Under the pieces are notes generated by a model. The model had not been told where the DNA came from, made no database searches, and saw only the letters and a program-made list of their open reading frames with translations. 62,500 nucleotides of DNA, from positions 1-62,500 of the forward strand of contig JAJUGE010000009.1 of NCBI GenBank assembly GCA_029268305.1. The letters are read 5' to 3'. The stretch comes from Alphaproteobacteria bacterium (lineage in GTDB: Bacteria > Pseudomonadota > Alphaproteobacteria > JAJUGE01). Each line of letters opens with the position of its first letter. The first letter of the stretch is position 1. The position numbers were made by a program, and so were the translations under genes. Below, in pieces: positions 55,645 to 62,500 of the stretch.

Positions 55645-56145
55645 GTGTTCGCGGGCTTCGTCCGCATCTTCGACCGGGTCGTCACCGGCCTCGCCACGCT
55701 CGGCGGCGCATTGGCGGCGGTGGCCCTGCTGGCGATCCTGGCGCTCGTCGGCACGGAGGTGGTTCTGCGCGAGCTGTTCGACCGGTCCACCCTCGTCGCC
55801 GACGAGATGAGCGCCTACCTGAACGTCGCCCTCGTCTATCTCGGCCTCGCGTATACACTACGGGAAGGCGGCTTCATCCGTGTCGAGCCGGTCTACGACC
55901 GGATCGCCCACCGCGCCGGCGGGCTCGTCAACTGGATCGTCCTGCTCGTTAGCCTCGTCTATCTTGCAGTGGTCATCTGGTACATGGTCCGGCATGCCCG
56001 CCATTCGTTCGATGCCGACATCCGTTCGCTGTTCGTCTCGCAGACGCCGCTGTTCTGGCCGCAGATGCTGATCCCGATCGGTTCGGCGATTCTGGCGCTG
56101 CAGCTGGTCGCACTCGCCCTCCGGCGGGTTCCGAAGCTGCCATGA
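55645..56145 (+). CDS. dctQ: TRAP transporter small permease (DctQ family)
   Basis: 166 residues, four transmembrane helices. DctQ features include the first helix LGGALAAVALLAILALVGTEVVLRELF, DEMSAYLNVALVYLGLAYTLREGGFIRVE and the conserved FDADIRSLFVSQTPLFWPQMLIPIGS. It starts with GTG at 55645, 3 bp after the dctP stop. It pairs with DctM in the inner membrane. Confidence 0.93.
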   Translation: MFAGFVRIFDRVVTGLATLGGALAAVALLAILALVGTEVVLRELFDRSTLVADEMSAYLNVALVYLGLAYTLREGGFIRVEPVYDRIAHRAGGLVNWIVLLVSLVYLAVVIWYMVRHARHSFDADIRSLFVSQTPLFWPQMLIPIGSAILALQLVALALRRVPKLP

Positions 56146-56176
56146 CTTCCTTCGCCCGCCTCCGGTCCCGCCCCTG

Positions 56177-57478
56177 ATGGATTGGGGATCGCTCTCCCTC
56201 GTTCTCATGGGCTTCATGGCTCTGATGCTGGTGCTCGGCCAGTGGACGGCGCTGGCACTCGGGGCTACCGGGGTGCTGGTGCTCTACCTCGCCAGAGGCG
56301 ACATGGGGCTGATGGCGATCAGCTCGGTCGTCTGGAACAACTCCAACAGCTATATCCTGATCGCTGTTCCCCTCTTCCTGCTGATGGGCGAGGTGATCCT
56401 GAGGAGCGGCATCAGCGACAGGTTCTATCGCGGTGTTGCGGTGCTGACGGGTCGGGTGCCGGGCGGCCTGCTGCACGCGAACATCGTCTCCTGCGCCCTG
56501 TTCTCGGCCGTCAGCGGCTCTTCGGTGGCGACCGCCGCGAGCATCGGCACGGTCGCGATCCCCGAGATGACGAAGCGCGGCTACGCCCCCCGAATGGTGC
56601 TCGGCTCGCTCGCCGCCGGGGGCACGCTCGGCATCCTGATACCGCCGAGCATCGTCATGATCCTCTATGGCGCGCTGGTCGAGGAATCGATCGCGAAGCT
56701 GTTCATGGCGGGATTGCTGCCGGGCCTGGCGATGGCGGCACTCTTCATGACCTATATCGCAGTGCGCATGGCCCTGCAGCCGGGCCTGGCGCCGCCGCGC
56801 GATCCGAGACGCGTGCCCTTTGGGGAAAAGCTGCCCCACCTGCTCCACGTGCTGCCCGTGGTGGCACTGCTCTCGATCGTGCTCGGCGGCATCTACGGCG
56901 GTGCGATCACGCCCACCGAGGCGGCGGCCATAGGCGCCATCGGCGCGATCCTCCTCGCCCTCTGCTACCGTGGCCTCACATTTCCCGTGCTGTGGGAGGC
57001 GACGCTCTCGAGCGTGAAGACGACCTGCATGGTCATCTTCATCATCATCGGCGCCCAGATCCTCTCGACCGCCCTCTCCTACTCCGGCGCGAGCCGCGCC
57101 ATCAGCCAACTCGTCGTCGACATGCAGCTCTCGAAGTGGGTGCTGTTCGCGGGGCTCGTCCTGCTCTACGTGGTGTTGGGCTTCTTCGTCGACGGCATCT
57201 CGATGATCTACATCACGCTGCCGGTGCTGTTTCCGGTCGTGGTCGAGGCCGGCTTCGACCCGATCTGGTTCGGGGTGATCCTCACCATCCTGATCGAGCT
57301 CGGCCAGATCACGCCGCCGGTCGGACTCAACCTGTTCACGATCCACGGGATATCGGGCGGCCGGCCGTTCGGCGAAGTCGTCGCCGGCTCGACACCGTTC
57401 GTCTTCCTGATGCTGCTGATGGTGCTGCTGCTGGCGTTTTTTCCGGGCCTCGCGCTCTGGATCCCATCGCTGATGTAG
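56177..57478 (+). CDS. dctM: TRAP transporter large permease (DctM family)
   Basis: 433 residues, 12-13 helices. Signature blocks are VPLFLLMGEVILRSGISDRFYRGVAVLTGRVPGGLLHANIVSC, SSVATAASIGTVAIPEMTKRGY, GGTLGILIPPSIVMILYG and, in the second half, DGISMIYITLPVLFPVV and ITPPVGLNLFTIHG. It carries out sodium-coupled uptake of the DctP-bound acid. It is followed 66 bp later by the selenoprotein gene, so the imported acid or a product of it is the likely substrate of that protein (inference). Confidence 0.95.
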   Translation: MDWGSLSLVLMGFMALMLVLGQWTALALGATGVLVLYLARGDMGLMAISSVVWNNSNSYILIAVPLFLLMGEVILRSGISDRFYRGVAVLTGRVPGGLLHANIVSCALFSAVSGSSVATAASIGTVAIPEMTKRGYAPRMVLGSLAAGGTLGILIPPSIVMILYGALVEESIAKLFMAGLLPGLAMAALFMTYIAVRMALQPGLAPPRDPRRVPFGEKLPHLLHVLPVVALLSIVLGGIYGGAITPTEAAAIGAIGAILLALCYRGLTFPVLWEATLSSVKTTCMVIFIIIGAQILSTALSYSGASRAISQLVVDMQLSKWVLFAGLVLLYVVLGFFVDGISMIYITLPVLFPVVVEAGFDPIWFGVILTILIELGQITPPVGLNLFTIHGISGGRPFGEVVAGSTPFVFLMLLMVLLLAFFPGLALWIPSLM

Positions 57479-57508
57479 ACGGTGGCGCGCCAGGTCGGAT
57501 CGGGCCTA

Positions 57509-57526
57509 TCCTGTTCGCAAACAGGA
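57509..57526 (+). promoter_or_regulatory. Small stem-loop in the leader of the selenoprotein gene
   Basis: TCCTGTT-cgca-AACAGGA, a perfect 7-bp stem ending 18 bases before the start codon at 57545 and about 5 bases before its ribosome-binding site. Role unknown: an mRNA-processing or translation-control element is possible. Confidence 0.35.
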
Positions 57527-57544
57527 AAGAATGGAGGAAACCTC

Positions 57545-59281
57545 ATGGCCGCCGACGCAACATACGAGGTCGTCTGGCCTCGTAGCCCGAAAACATCCGA
57601 GCTTGCGCCGCTCGCCTCTCGCTACGGGGACCTCGAGGGCAAGAAGATCGCCTTCCTCTGGGACTATCTGTTCCGCGGCGACGAGATCTTCCCGATCCTG
57701 GAAGCGGAGCTGAAGGCCAGATATCCCGGCATCGAGTTCGTCGGCTACGAGACCTTCGGCTCCACGCACGGCGACCAGGAACACGAGATCCTCGCCAACC
57801 TGCCGGAGAACATCCGCAAGTTCGGAATCGACGCAGTCGTCTCCGGGATGGGCTGCTGAGGCAGTTGCACACCCGCCGTGCTGCGGGTCAGTGCAATCGC
57901 CGAGCAGGCGGGCGTTCCGTCCAGCACCCTCGTCTGCGAGGGGTTCGCGGGTCAGGCGGCGACCACCGCCGTCGGCCTCGGCATGCCCAACCTGCCGGTC
58001 GCGATCGTGCCGGGGCATGTCGACATGCAAACCGACAACGAGCTGCGTGACAACATCGTCGAGGTGACGCTCGGGCAGGTAATCGCGAATCTGACCGAAC
58101 AGCCTGACGACGCCGCGCCGGTGGTCGAGCCGGGCCCGAACGAGATCGTGTTCGAAGGCACGTTCGAAGAGGTGAACCGCCTCTATTACGAGAACGGCTG
58201 GTCGGACGGCCTCCCGATCGTCCCGCCGACCCGGGAGAAGGTCGAGGCGTTCCTCGAATTCGCGTCCCTGCCGCCGGACCATGTGTTCGGCAAGCTGCCG
58301 CCGGACAATCGCGCGGCGAGCGTGTGGAGCGTCGCCGTCAACGGGGTCATGGCCGGCTGCCGGCCCGAGTGCATGCCGGTCCTGCTGGCACTGGCCGAGG
58401 CGATGTGCGACCCGGACTACGGCGTCGAGCATTCCGGCAACACGCCGGGCGCCGAGACGCTCATCACCCTGAATGGTCCGATCGTCAAGGAGCTCGGCTT
58501 CAATTACGAGCAGGGCGCGCTGCGGGACGGCTTCATCGCCAACACGTCGGTAGGGCGCTTCTGGCGCCTCTATCTTCGCAACGTCGCCGGCTTCCTCCTG
58601 CACCAGACCGACAAGGGCACCTACGGCAACACCTGGCGCGTCGTCCTGGCCGAGAACGAGGACGTGCTGGAGCGGATCGGCTGGGAGCCGATCGCCGCCG
58701 ACTTCGGCTTCGCGCGCGGCACCAACGCCGTCACCATCTCCCGCTACACCGGGGGCGACGTCGTGGCTTCGGTGTTCGGCCAGAAGCCGGAGCAGATGCT
58801 CCCCTATCTCGCCGACGCGCTCGTCAAGCAGAGCGGCTGGGAGCTCGCCTTCACGGTCGGGATCGCCCAGGGTACCTACCGGCCGCTGCTTCTGCTGACG
58901 CCGATCCTCGCGGAGACGATCGCCAAGGCGGGCTGGTCGCGCGACGACCTGAAGGACGCCCTGTTCGAGCAGGCCCGGCTGCCGGCCTGGAAGTTCGAGC
59001 AATACATCGGCGGCTACAACAATCTCGTGCCGGGCCGGCGCACGCTCCTCGACATGGTGAACCTCGGCAAGGCGCCGCGCATCTTCGCGGAGTCGAGCGA
59101 TCCGGAACGGCTGGTTCCGATCGTCGCCGAGCCGGACGACATCCTGATCGCCGTGACGGGCGACCCGATGCGTACGAATGCCTATGTGTTCTCCCACAAC
59201 GGCATGCTCGGCTATCCGGTCGGGAAGGAGATCCGCCTGCCGGAAGGCTGGCACGAGAAGCTGCGACGGGCGCGGCGCTAG
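57545..59281 (+). CDS. UGSC-motif selenoprotein (TGA at 57857-57859 read as selenocysteine)
   Basis: 578 residues if the in-frame TGA is decoded as selenocysteine (Sec105). The motif is Gly-Met-Gly-Cys104-Sec105-Gly-Ser-Cys108, a redox-type cluster. The reading frame is open on both sides in the same phase. The second part has no ribosome-binding site before its first GTG (57878). A SECIS-like hairpin follows the TGA directly. Residues 1 to about 175 form the UGSC domain (KIAFLWDYLFRGDEIFPILEAEL; STLVCEGFAGQAATTAVGLGMP). Residues about 200-578 form a second domain (GWSDGLPIVPPT, NGVMAGCRPE) shared with the next gene. I recall a family named UGSC (seleno)protein in public databases; its chemistry is unknown to me. 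GGAGG precedes ATG 57545. Confidence 0.9.
57865..57896 (+). promoter_or_regulatory. Bacterial SECIS element
   Basis: Starts five bases after the TGA. The lower stem pairs TTGCAC (57865-57870) with GTGCAA (57891-57896). A 2-base bulge (CA, 57889-57890) follows, then the upper stem pairs ACCCGC (57871-57876) with GCGGGT (57883-57888). The apical loop is CGTGCT (57877-57882) and contains the expected G-U. The UGA-to-loop distance is 17 bases, within the bacterial range. All 12 pairs are Watson-Crick. It would bind SelB-GTP-Sec-tRNA. Confidence 0.85.
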
Positions 59282-59315
59282 GCGGGGCAGGCGCGAGGAG
59301 GGCCGCAGCCGAACC

Positions 59316-60521
59316 ATGACCGCCGCTTCCCTCTGGGTCGTCAATCCTTCCGGCCAGCGTGCCTCCGGGGAATGGATCGACGACACCTTGCGCGCGCGTG
59401 CCGAGGAAAGGGGCATGCTGGACCGCACGCCGCTCGCTGGCCGCTTCCCTCGCCAGCGGGTCGAGGTGGTTCGCGGCGACGACGCGACGGAGGAGGTGAA
59501 TCGGCTCTTCCGTCTCCGCGGCTGGACCGACGGGCTGCCGATCGTGCCGCCGACGATCGGACGGGTCGAGGAGATGCTCTCCTGGGTGCCGGAGCCGCAG
59601 ACAGCGAGCCTCGGCGCTCTCGACCCGCTGAACGGCGTCGCCACCGTGGAGAAGGTGGCCGCGAACGCGGTGATGGCGGGCTGCCGTCCGGAATATCTTC
59701 CGGTCGTGCTCGCCGCCGTCCGCGCCATCGCCGAGCCCGACTTCAACCTGCGTGGCGTACAGACGACCGACGAGAACGTGGCGCCGCTTCTCGTCGTCAG
59801 CGGACCGGTCGCCGAAGCGATCGGCATGAACGCGAGCTTCGGGGCACTCGGCCCCGGCTGGCAGGCGAATGCCACGATCGGGCGGGCCGTCCGGCTGGTG
59901 ATGAACAATATCGGTGGCGGCTGGCCGGGGGCGGTCTCCTTCGCCGGCATCGCCCATCCGGGGCGCTATACGATGTGCCTCGCCGAGGCGGGCTCCCAGA
60001 GCCCCTGGGAGCCGCTCCATGTCGAGCTCGGCCTGAAGGCGGAAGACAGCGCCATAGTGGTGACCCGGGCGGAGACGATGATCAACGTCACCGGCGGCCT
60101 GCCCGATCTCGCGAGCGTGATGGGCACGGCCGCTTCGGGATTCGCGATGCTGCACAACGGCATCGTCACCGTTCTGCTGGCACCGTTCGTCGCGGCCGAG
60201 TTGGCGGGCCAGGGCCTGTCGAAGGCTGACGTGAAGCGCCGCCTCTGGGAAACAGCGCGAATGCCGGCCGAGGTCTGGCGCAGGACATGGCTCCGTGAGC
60301 GGGTGATCGAGTCCGCCTCGTGGCCCGACTGGGTGCTCGCCGGCGACCGGGACGGCGGGATACCGCCGGTGGAGCGGCCCGAGGACATCAGCCTCATCGT
60401 CGCCGGCGGCGACATTCCCATTCCGCAATGCGCCTATTTTCCCTCCTGGGGCTTCCCGCCCTGCCGGATCGCGAAGAAGATCGAGCTTCCGCCCGACTGG
60501 CACGAACGGCTCGCCCGATGA
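59316..60521 (+). CDS. Paralogue of the C-terminal domain of the UGSC selenoprotein
   Basis: 401 residues. After about 60 N-terminal residues it follows the second domain of the upstream selenoprotein: EEVNRLFRLRGWTDGLPIVPPT versus EEVNRLYYENGWSDGLPIVPPT, and NAVMAGCRPEYLPVVLAA versus NGVMAGCRPECMPVLLAL. Both end in a KEIRLPEGWHEKL / KKIELPPDWHERL block. It lacks the UGSC motif region. Two subunits of one complex, or two steps on one substrate, would explain the pairing. It starts 34 bp after the selenoprotein stop. The chemistry is unknown to me. Confidence 0.85.
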   Translation: MTAASLWVVNPSGQRASGEWIDDTLRARAEERGMLDRTPLAGRFPRQRVEVVRGDDATEEVNRLFRLRGWTDGLPIVPPTIGRVEEMLSWVPEPQTASLGALDPLNGVATVEKVAANAVMAGCRPEYLPVVLAAVRAIAEPDFNLRGVQTTDENVAPLLVVSGPVAEAIGMNASFGALGPGWQANATIGRAVRLVMNNIGGGWPGAVSFAGIAHPGRYTMCLAEAGSQSPWEPLHVELGLKAEDSAIVVTRAETMINVTGGLPDLASVMGTAASGFAMLHNGIVTVLLAPFVAAELAGQGLSKADVKRRLWETARMPAEVWRRTWLRERVIESASWPDWVLAGDRDGGIPPVERPEDISLIVAGGDIPIPQCAYFPSWGFPPCRIAKKIELPPDWHERLAR

Positions 60522-60534
60522 AAGGTCGGCATCC

Positions 60535-61389
60535 ATGACTCGGTTCACCGAACGACGGCGCAAGCTCCGCTCTCTCCTCGACGCGGGCGACATGTTGGTC
60601 GCGCCCGGAGCCTTCGACGCCGTCAGTGCCAAGCTGATCGAGCGCGCCGGCTTTCGGCTCGTCTACATCGGCAGCTACGCGACGGCCGCGAGCGTGCTCG
60701 GTCAGCCGGACGTCGGCATCCTCACGCTCGACGATCTGGTCGACCGGGCGGGCACGATCGCGTCGGCCGTGGAGGTGCCGGTCATCGCCGATGCCGAGAA
60801 CGGCTTCGCGAACGCGGCGAATATCTGGCGTACCGTCCAGGCATTCGAGCGCGCCGGCATCGCCGCGATCCACATCGAGGACCAGGAGTTCGGCAAGCAC
60901 GCCGACGTGCCGCAGGTCCTGGCGCCGCTGGAGACGATCGTGCAGAAAATCCGGGCGGCACTCGACGCCCGCGAGGATCCGAACTTCCTTATCATCGCCC
61001 GCACCGATGCGGTGCTCGCGCACAATGACGTCGATGAGGCCGTACGCCGGATGCGGGCGTTCCTCGAGGCCGGCGCCGACCTCGTTTTCCCAGCTGGCAT
61101 GCGCGCCGCCGATCTCGAAAGGGTGAGAGACCGGATCCCGGGAAAGGTGGTCGTGACCGACAAGCCCGGCTGCACGACCGAGGAGGAGCGCCGCGCCGGG
61201 GCCGATCTCGTGCTCTACTACGGCTTCACGCTCTACGCCGCCTACGGTGCTGTCGAACGCGCACTCGCGGACTTCCATGCCTCCGGTGACGCAGACGCCA
61301 CCGGCGTCCGGGAGGCCGCGAGCGATTTCGAGCAGTTCATCGGCTACGACGCGTTCGTCGGACGTGCACGGAAATACGGTCTCGCCTGA
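60535..61389 (+). CDS. Isocitrate lyase / PEP mutase family protein (copy 2)
   Basis: 284 residues, TIM barrel of the PEP mutase/isocitrate lyase superfamily. Seen are VAPGAFDAVSAKLIERAGFRLVYIGSYATAAS, the metal-binding IADAENGFANA, AAIHIEDQEFGKHAD (in the place of the K-x-C-G-H region) and IIARTDAVLAHNDVDEAVRRMRAF. This resembles carboxyvinyl-carboxyphosphonate or 2,3-dimethylmalate-lyase-like members. It begins 13 bp after the selenoprotein paralogue, so it is very likely the last gene of that operon and may cleave the final dicarboxylate. Confidence 0.9.
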   Translation: MTRFTERRRKLRSLLDAGDMLVAPGAFDAVSAKLIERAGFRLVYIGSYATAASVLGQPDVGILTLDDLVDRAGTIASAVEVPVIADAENGFANAANIWRTVQAFERAGIAAIHIEDQEFGKHADVPQVLAPLETIVQKIRAALDAREDPNFLIIARTDAVLAHNDVDEAVRRMRAFLEAGADLVFPAGMRAADLERVRDRIPGKVVVTDKPGCTTEEERRAGADLVLYYGFTLYAAYGAVERALADFHASGDADATGVREAASDFEQFIGYDAFVGRARKYGLA

Positions 61390-61394
61390 ACCCT

Positions 61395-62225
61395 TTATCG
61401 CCGGCGACGGCGGCGACCCTCGGCGCCTTCGAACAGGACGCGGTTCTTTATCTCCATGTCCTGGCGGCAGAGCGCGAAGTCGGCTTCCGTCATGCGCGCG
61501 GCGGGCGGCTCGGCGATGGTGAAATGGCCGAAGCGATCCTCGCCGCTGACGAGGGCCACGACCGAACGGTCTCCGGAGCGCTGGCGCATCGATGGGGTGA
61601 TGTAGCGGATCGCGACGCCAATTCGCCTGTCGTCGGTGCGGTTCGGCCCCGAGGCGTGGAACAGGTGTCCATGGTGCAGCGACGCCTGCCCTGGCGCTAG
61701 CACGATGTCGACCGCCTGGCTCTCGTCCATCTCCACAGCGAGCTCCTGGCCGCGCGAGAGCAGATTGTCGTCGGCGAAGGACTCCACATGCGGGACGATG
61801 CGTTCCTTATGGCTGGCCGGGATGAAACGCATGCAACCGCTCGCTTCGGTGGCCGGCGAGAGCGCCACCCAGGCGGTTACCTCCTGCATGTCGTCGAGGC
61901 CCCAATAGGTGAGGTCCTGATGCCAACTGACATAGCTCGGCGTGTTGGCCTCTTTGATGAAGAGGCCGCTGCCCCAGACCATCAGATCGGGACCGAGGAT
62001 CTGCGAGACGGCGTCCACCAGGCGCGGGTGCCGGATCAGCCGATCGAAAGAAGGGAGCAGGCGATCGGGATAGCTGCGCAGGATCGAGCGCCGCTCCGGG
62101 TCGTCCGCGAGCTCGGCCTCGCCCGCCTCCAGATCGGCGCGAAGAGCATGCGCTTCCTCCTGTCCCAGCACGTCGAGCGGAAAGAAAAAGCCGTCGCGCC
62201 GGTATCGCTCCTCGACAACCGTCAT
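61395..62225 (-). CDS. Phytanoyl-CoA dioxygenase (PhyH) family protein
   Basis: 276 residues of the Fe(II)/2-oxoglutarate-dependent PhyH fold. The metal triad is His102-x-Asp104 (SWHQDLTYWG) and His190 (LFHASGPN). An Arg at 200-201 binds 2-oxoglutarate. It hydroxylates an unknown substrate. The ATG at 62225 follows AAAGGAGA; a longer frame adds 20 residues. The C-terminus ends in a run of arginines. Convergent with the selenoprotein operon, 5 bp away. Confidence 0.9.
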   Translation of the reverse strand: MTVVEERYRRDGFFFPLDVLGQEEAHALRADLEAGEAELADDPERRSILRSYPDRLLPSFDRLIRHPRLVDAVSQILGPDLMVWGSGLFIKEANTPSYVSWHQDLTYWGLDDMQEVTAWVALSPATEASGCMRFIPASHKERIVPHVESFADDNLLSRGQELAVEMDESQAVDIVLAPGQASLHHGHLFHASGPNRTDDRRIGVAIRYITPSMRQRSGDRSVVALVSGEDRFGHFTIAEPPAARMTEADFALCRQDMEIKNRVLFEGAEGRRRRRR

Positions 62226-62337
62226 GCCCGTCTCCTTTCGACTGCCGCAGGCCGTGCACGCATCGGAAAGGTCTCCCCGTCGCATGCACAGAGCAGCCTA
62301 CCGCCGGATCTTCCGCGCCCGAAGCGGGAATCGGAGG

Positions 62338-62500
62338 CTACAAGGGCTCGATGTCGCCTTTGGCCTCCCGCTCGGCCAACGCAGCAGCCAGATTATGAAC
62401 CGTCCCGTCGGTGATCGCCTCGCGCAGGCTGCGCATCAGATCCTGGTAGAAGGTGAGGTTGTGCCAGGTCAGCAGCATCACCCCCAGGATCTCGCCGGCC
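62338..62500 (-). CDS. tgt: Queuine tRNA-ribosyltransferase, C-terminal end (partial)
   Basis: 53 C-terminal residues are visible, continuing past the window edge. The translation contains EILGVMLLTWHNLTFYQDLM then RSLREAITDG, and ends KGDIEPL. This matches the C-terminus of tRNA-guanine transglycosylase (LGARLNTIHNLRYYQRLM...LRKAI in E. coli). The enzyme exchanges guanine-34 for the queuosine precursor in tRNAs for Asp, Asn, His and Tyr. Stop codon at 62338-62340. Confidence 0.88.
   Translation of the reverse strand, partial: AGEILGVMLLTWHNLTFYQDLMRSLREAITDGTVHNLAAALAEREAKGDIEPL

Noticed and set aside
57545..57859. A complete 104-residue protein ending at TGA 57857-57859
   Set aside because: It ends in the middle of a conserved Gly-Cys-x-Gly-Ser-Cys motif, the frame continues unchanged, and a SECIS hairpin follows. 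It is the N-terminal part of a selenoprotein.
57860..57900. The hairpin after the TGA as a transcription terminator
   Set aside because: No U-run follows it, and the coding frame continues with clear family conservation for a further 460 residues.
57878..59281. A separate 467-residue gene starting with GTG 57878
   Set aside because: No ribosome-binding site precedes it, and the start lies within the SECIS loop. It is the C-terminal part of the selenoprotein.

Overview
The window is GC-rich chromosomal DNA of an alphaproteobacterium, most likely a Rhodospirillales-type or related lineage. This rests on the carB-greA pair beside an Lrp-type regulator, the ELM1-family gene, the many TRAP and tripartite tricarboxylate transport genes, the family III CoA-transferases, and GTCATTGC/GTCATGCC-type intergenic palindromes. 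The lineage call is inference; no rRNA gene is present. No tRNA, rRNA, CRISPR array, insertion sequence or phage gene was recognised.

Layout. 1-5232: housekeeping genes (carB 3' part, greA, Lrp-type regulator, ELM1 family). 5144-12071: a peptide/amide catabolism block (DUF1028 protein, two tandem 571-residue amidohydrolases, a gamma-glutamyltransferase, an AhpD/CMD-like protein). 12079-15783: a minus-strand block with a Baeyer-Villiger monooxygenase, a CoA-transferase and an SDR. 15923-26350: Crp/Fnr regulator, lytic transglycosylase, MFS carrier, YgfZ, PyrC, an anion permease, and an FtsH paralogue followed by an HPF/cold-shock fusion. 26394-33119: alpha/beta hydrolase, a TctCBA transporter, an HWE-type histidine kinase and an isocitrate lyase/PEP mutase-like enzyme. 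33136-39798: a minus-strand operon of IclR, TAXI-TRAP transporter and CoA-transferase, with a divergent second CoA-transferase and a palindromic operator between them. 39875-40970: a Xre-RES toxin-antitoxin pair. 41061-51517: mixed accessory metabolism (second BVMO, two VOC proteins, DoxX, sugar-acid dehydratase, F420-type LLM enzyme, deacetylase, two tandem MFS carriers, small proteins).

The most notable region is 51553-61389. A same-strand run encodes an LLM monooxygenase, a thioredoxin-reductase-like flavoprotein, a cysteine-free Asp/Glu-racemase-fold protein, a DctPQM TRAP transporter, a selenoprotein, a paralogue of that selenoprotein's C-terminal domain, and a PEP mutase/isocitrate lyase-family enzyme. 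The selenoprotein gene (57545-59281) has an in-frame TGA at 57857-57859 inside a Cys-Sec-Gly-Ser-Cys motif (a UGSC motif). The TGA is followed at once by a two-tier stem-loop (57865-57896) with the layout of a bacterial SECIS element. A conventional gene finder would break it into a 104-residue protein and a separate 467-residue protein. The context suggests an uptake-and-catabolism pathway for an unknown small organic acid that depends on a selenocysteine redox centre; this is inference.

The window ends with a phytanoyl-CoA dioxygenase-like gene and the 3' end of tgt (minus strand, running off the edge). Start codons were chosen by ribosome-binding site and family length. They often differ from the longest reading frame, and the reasons are given where they matter.
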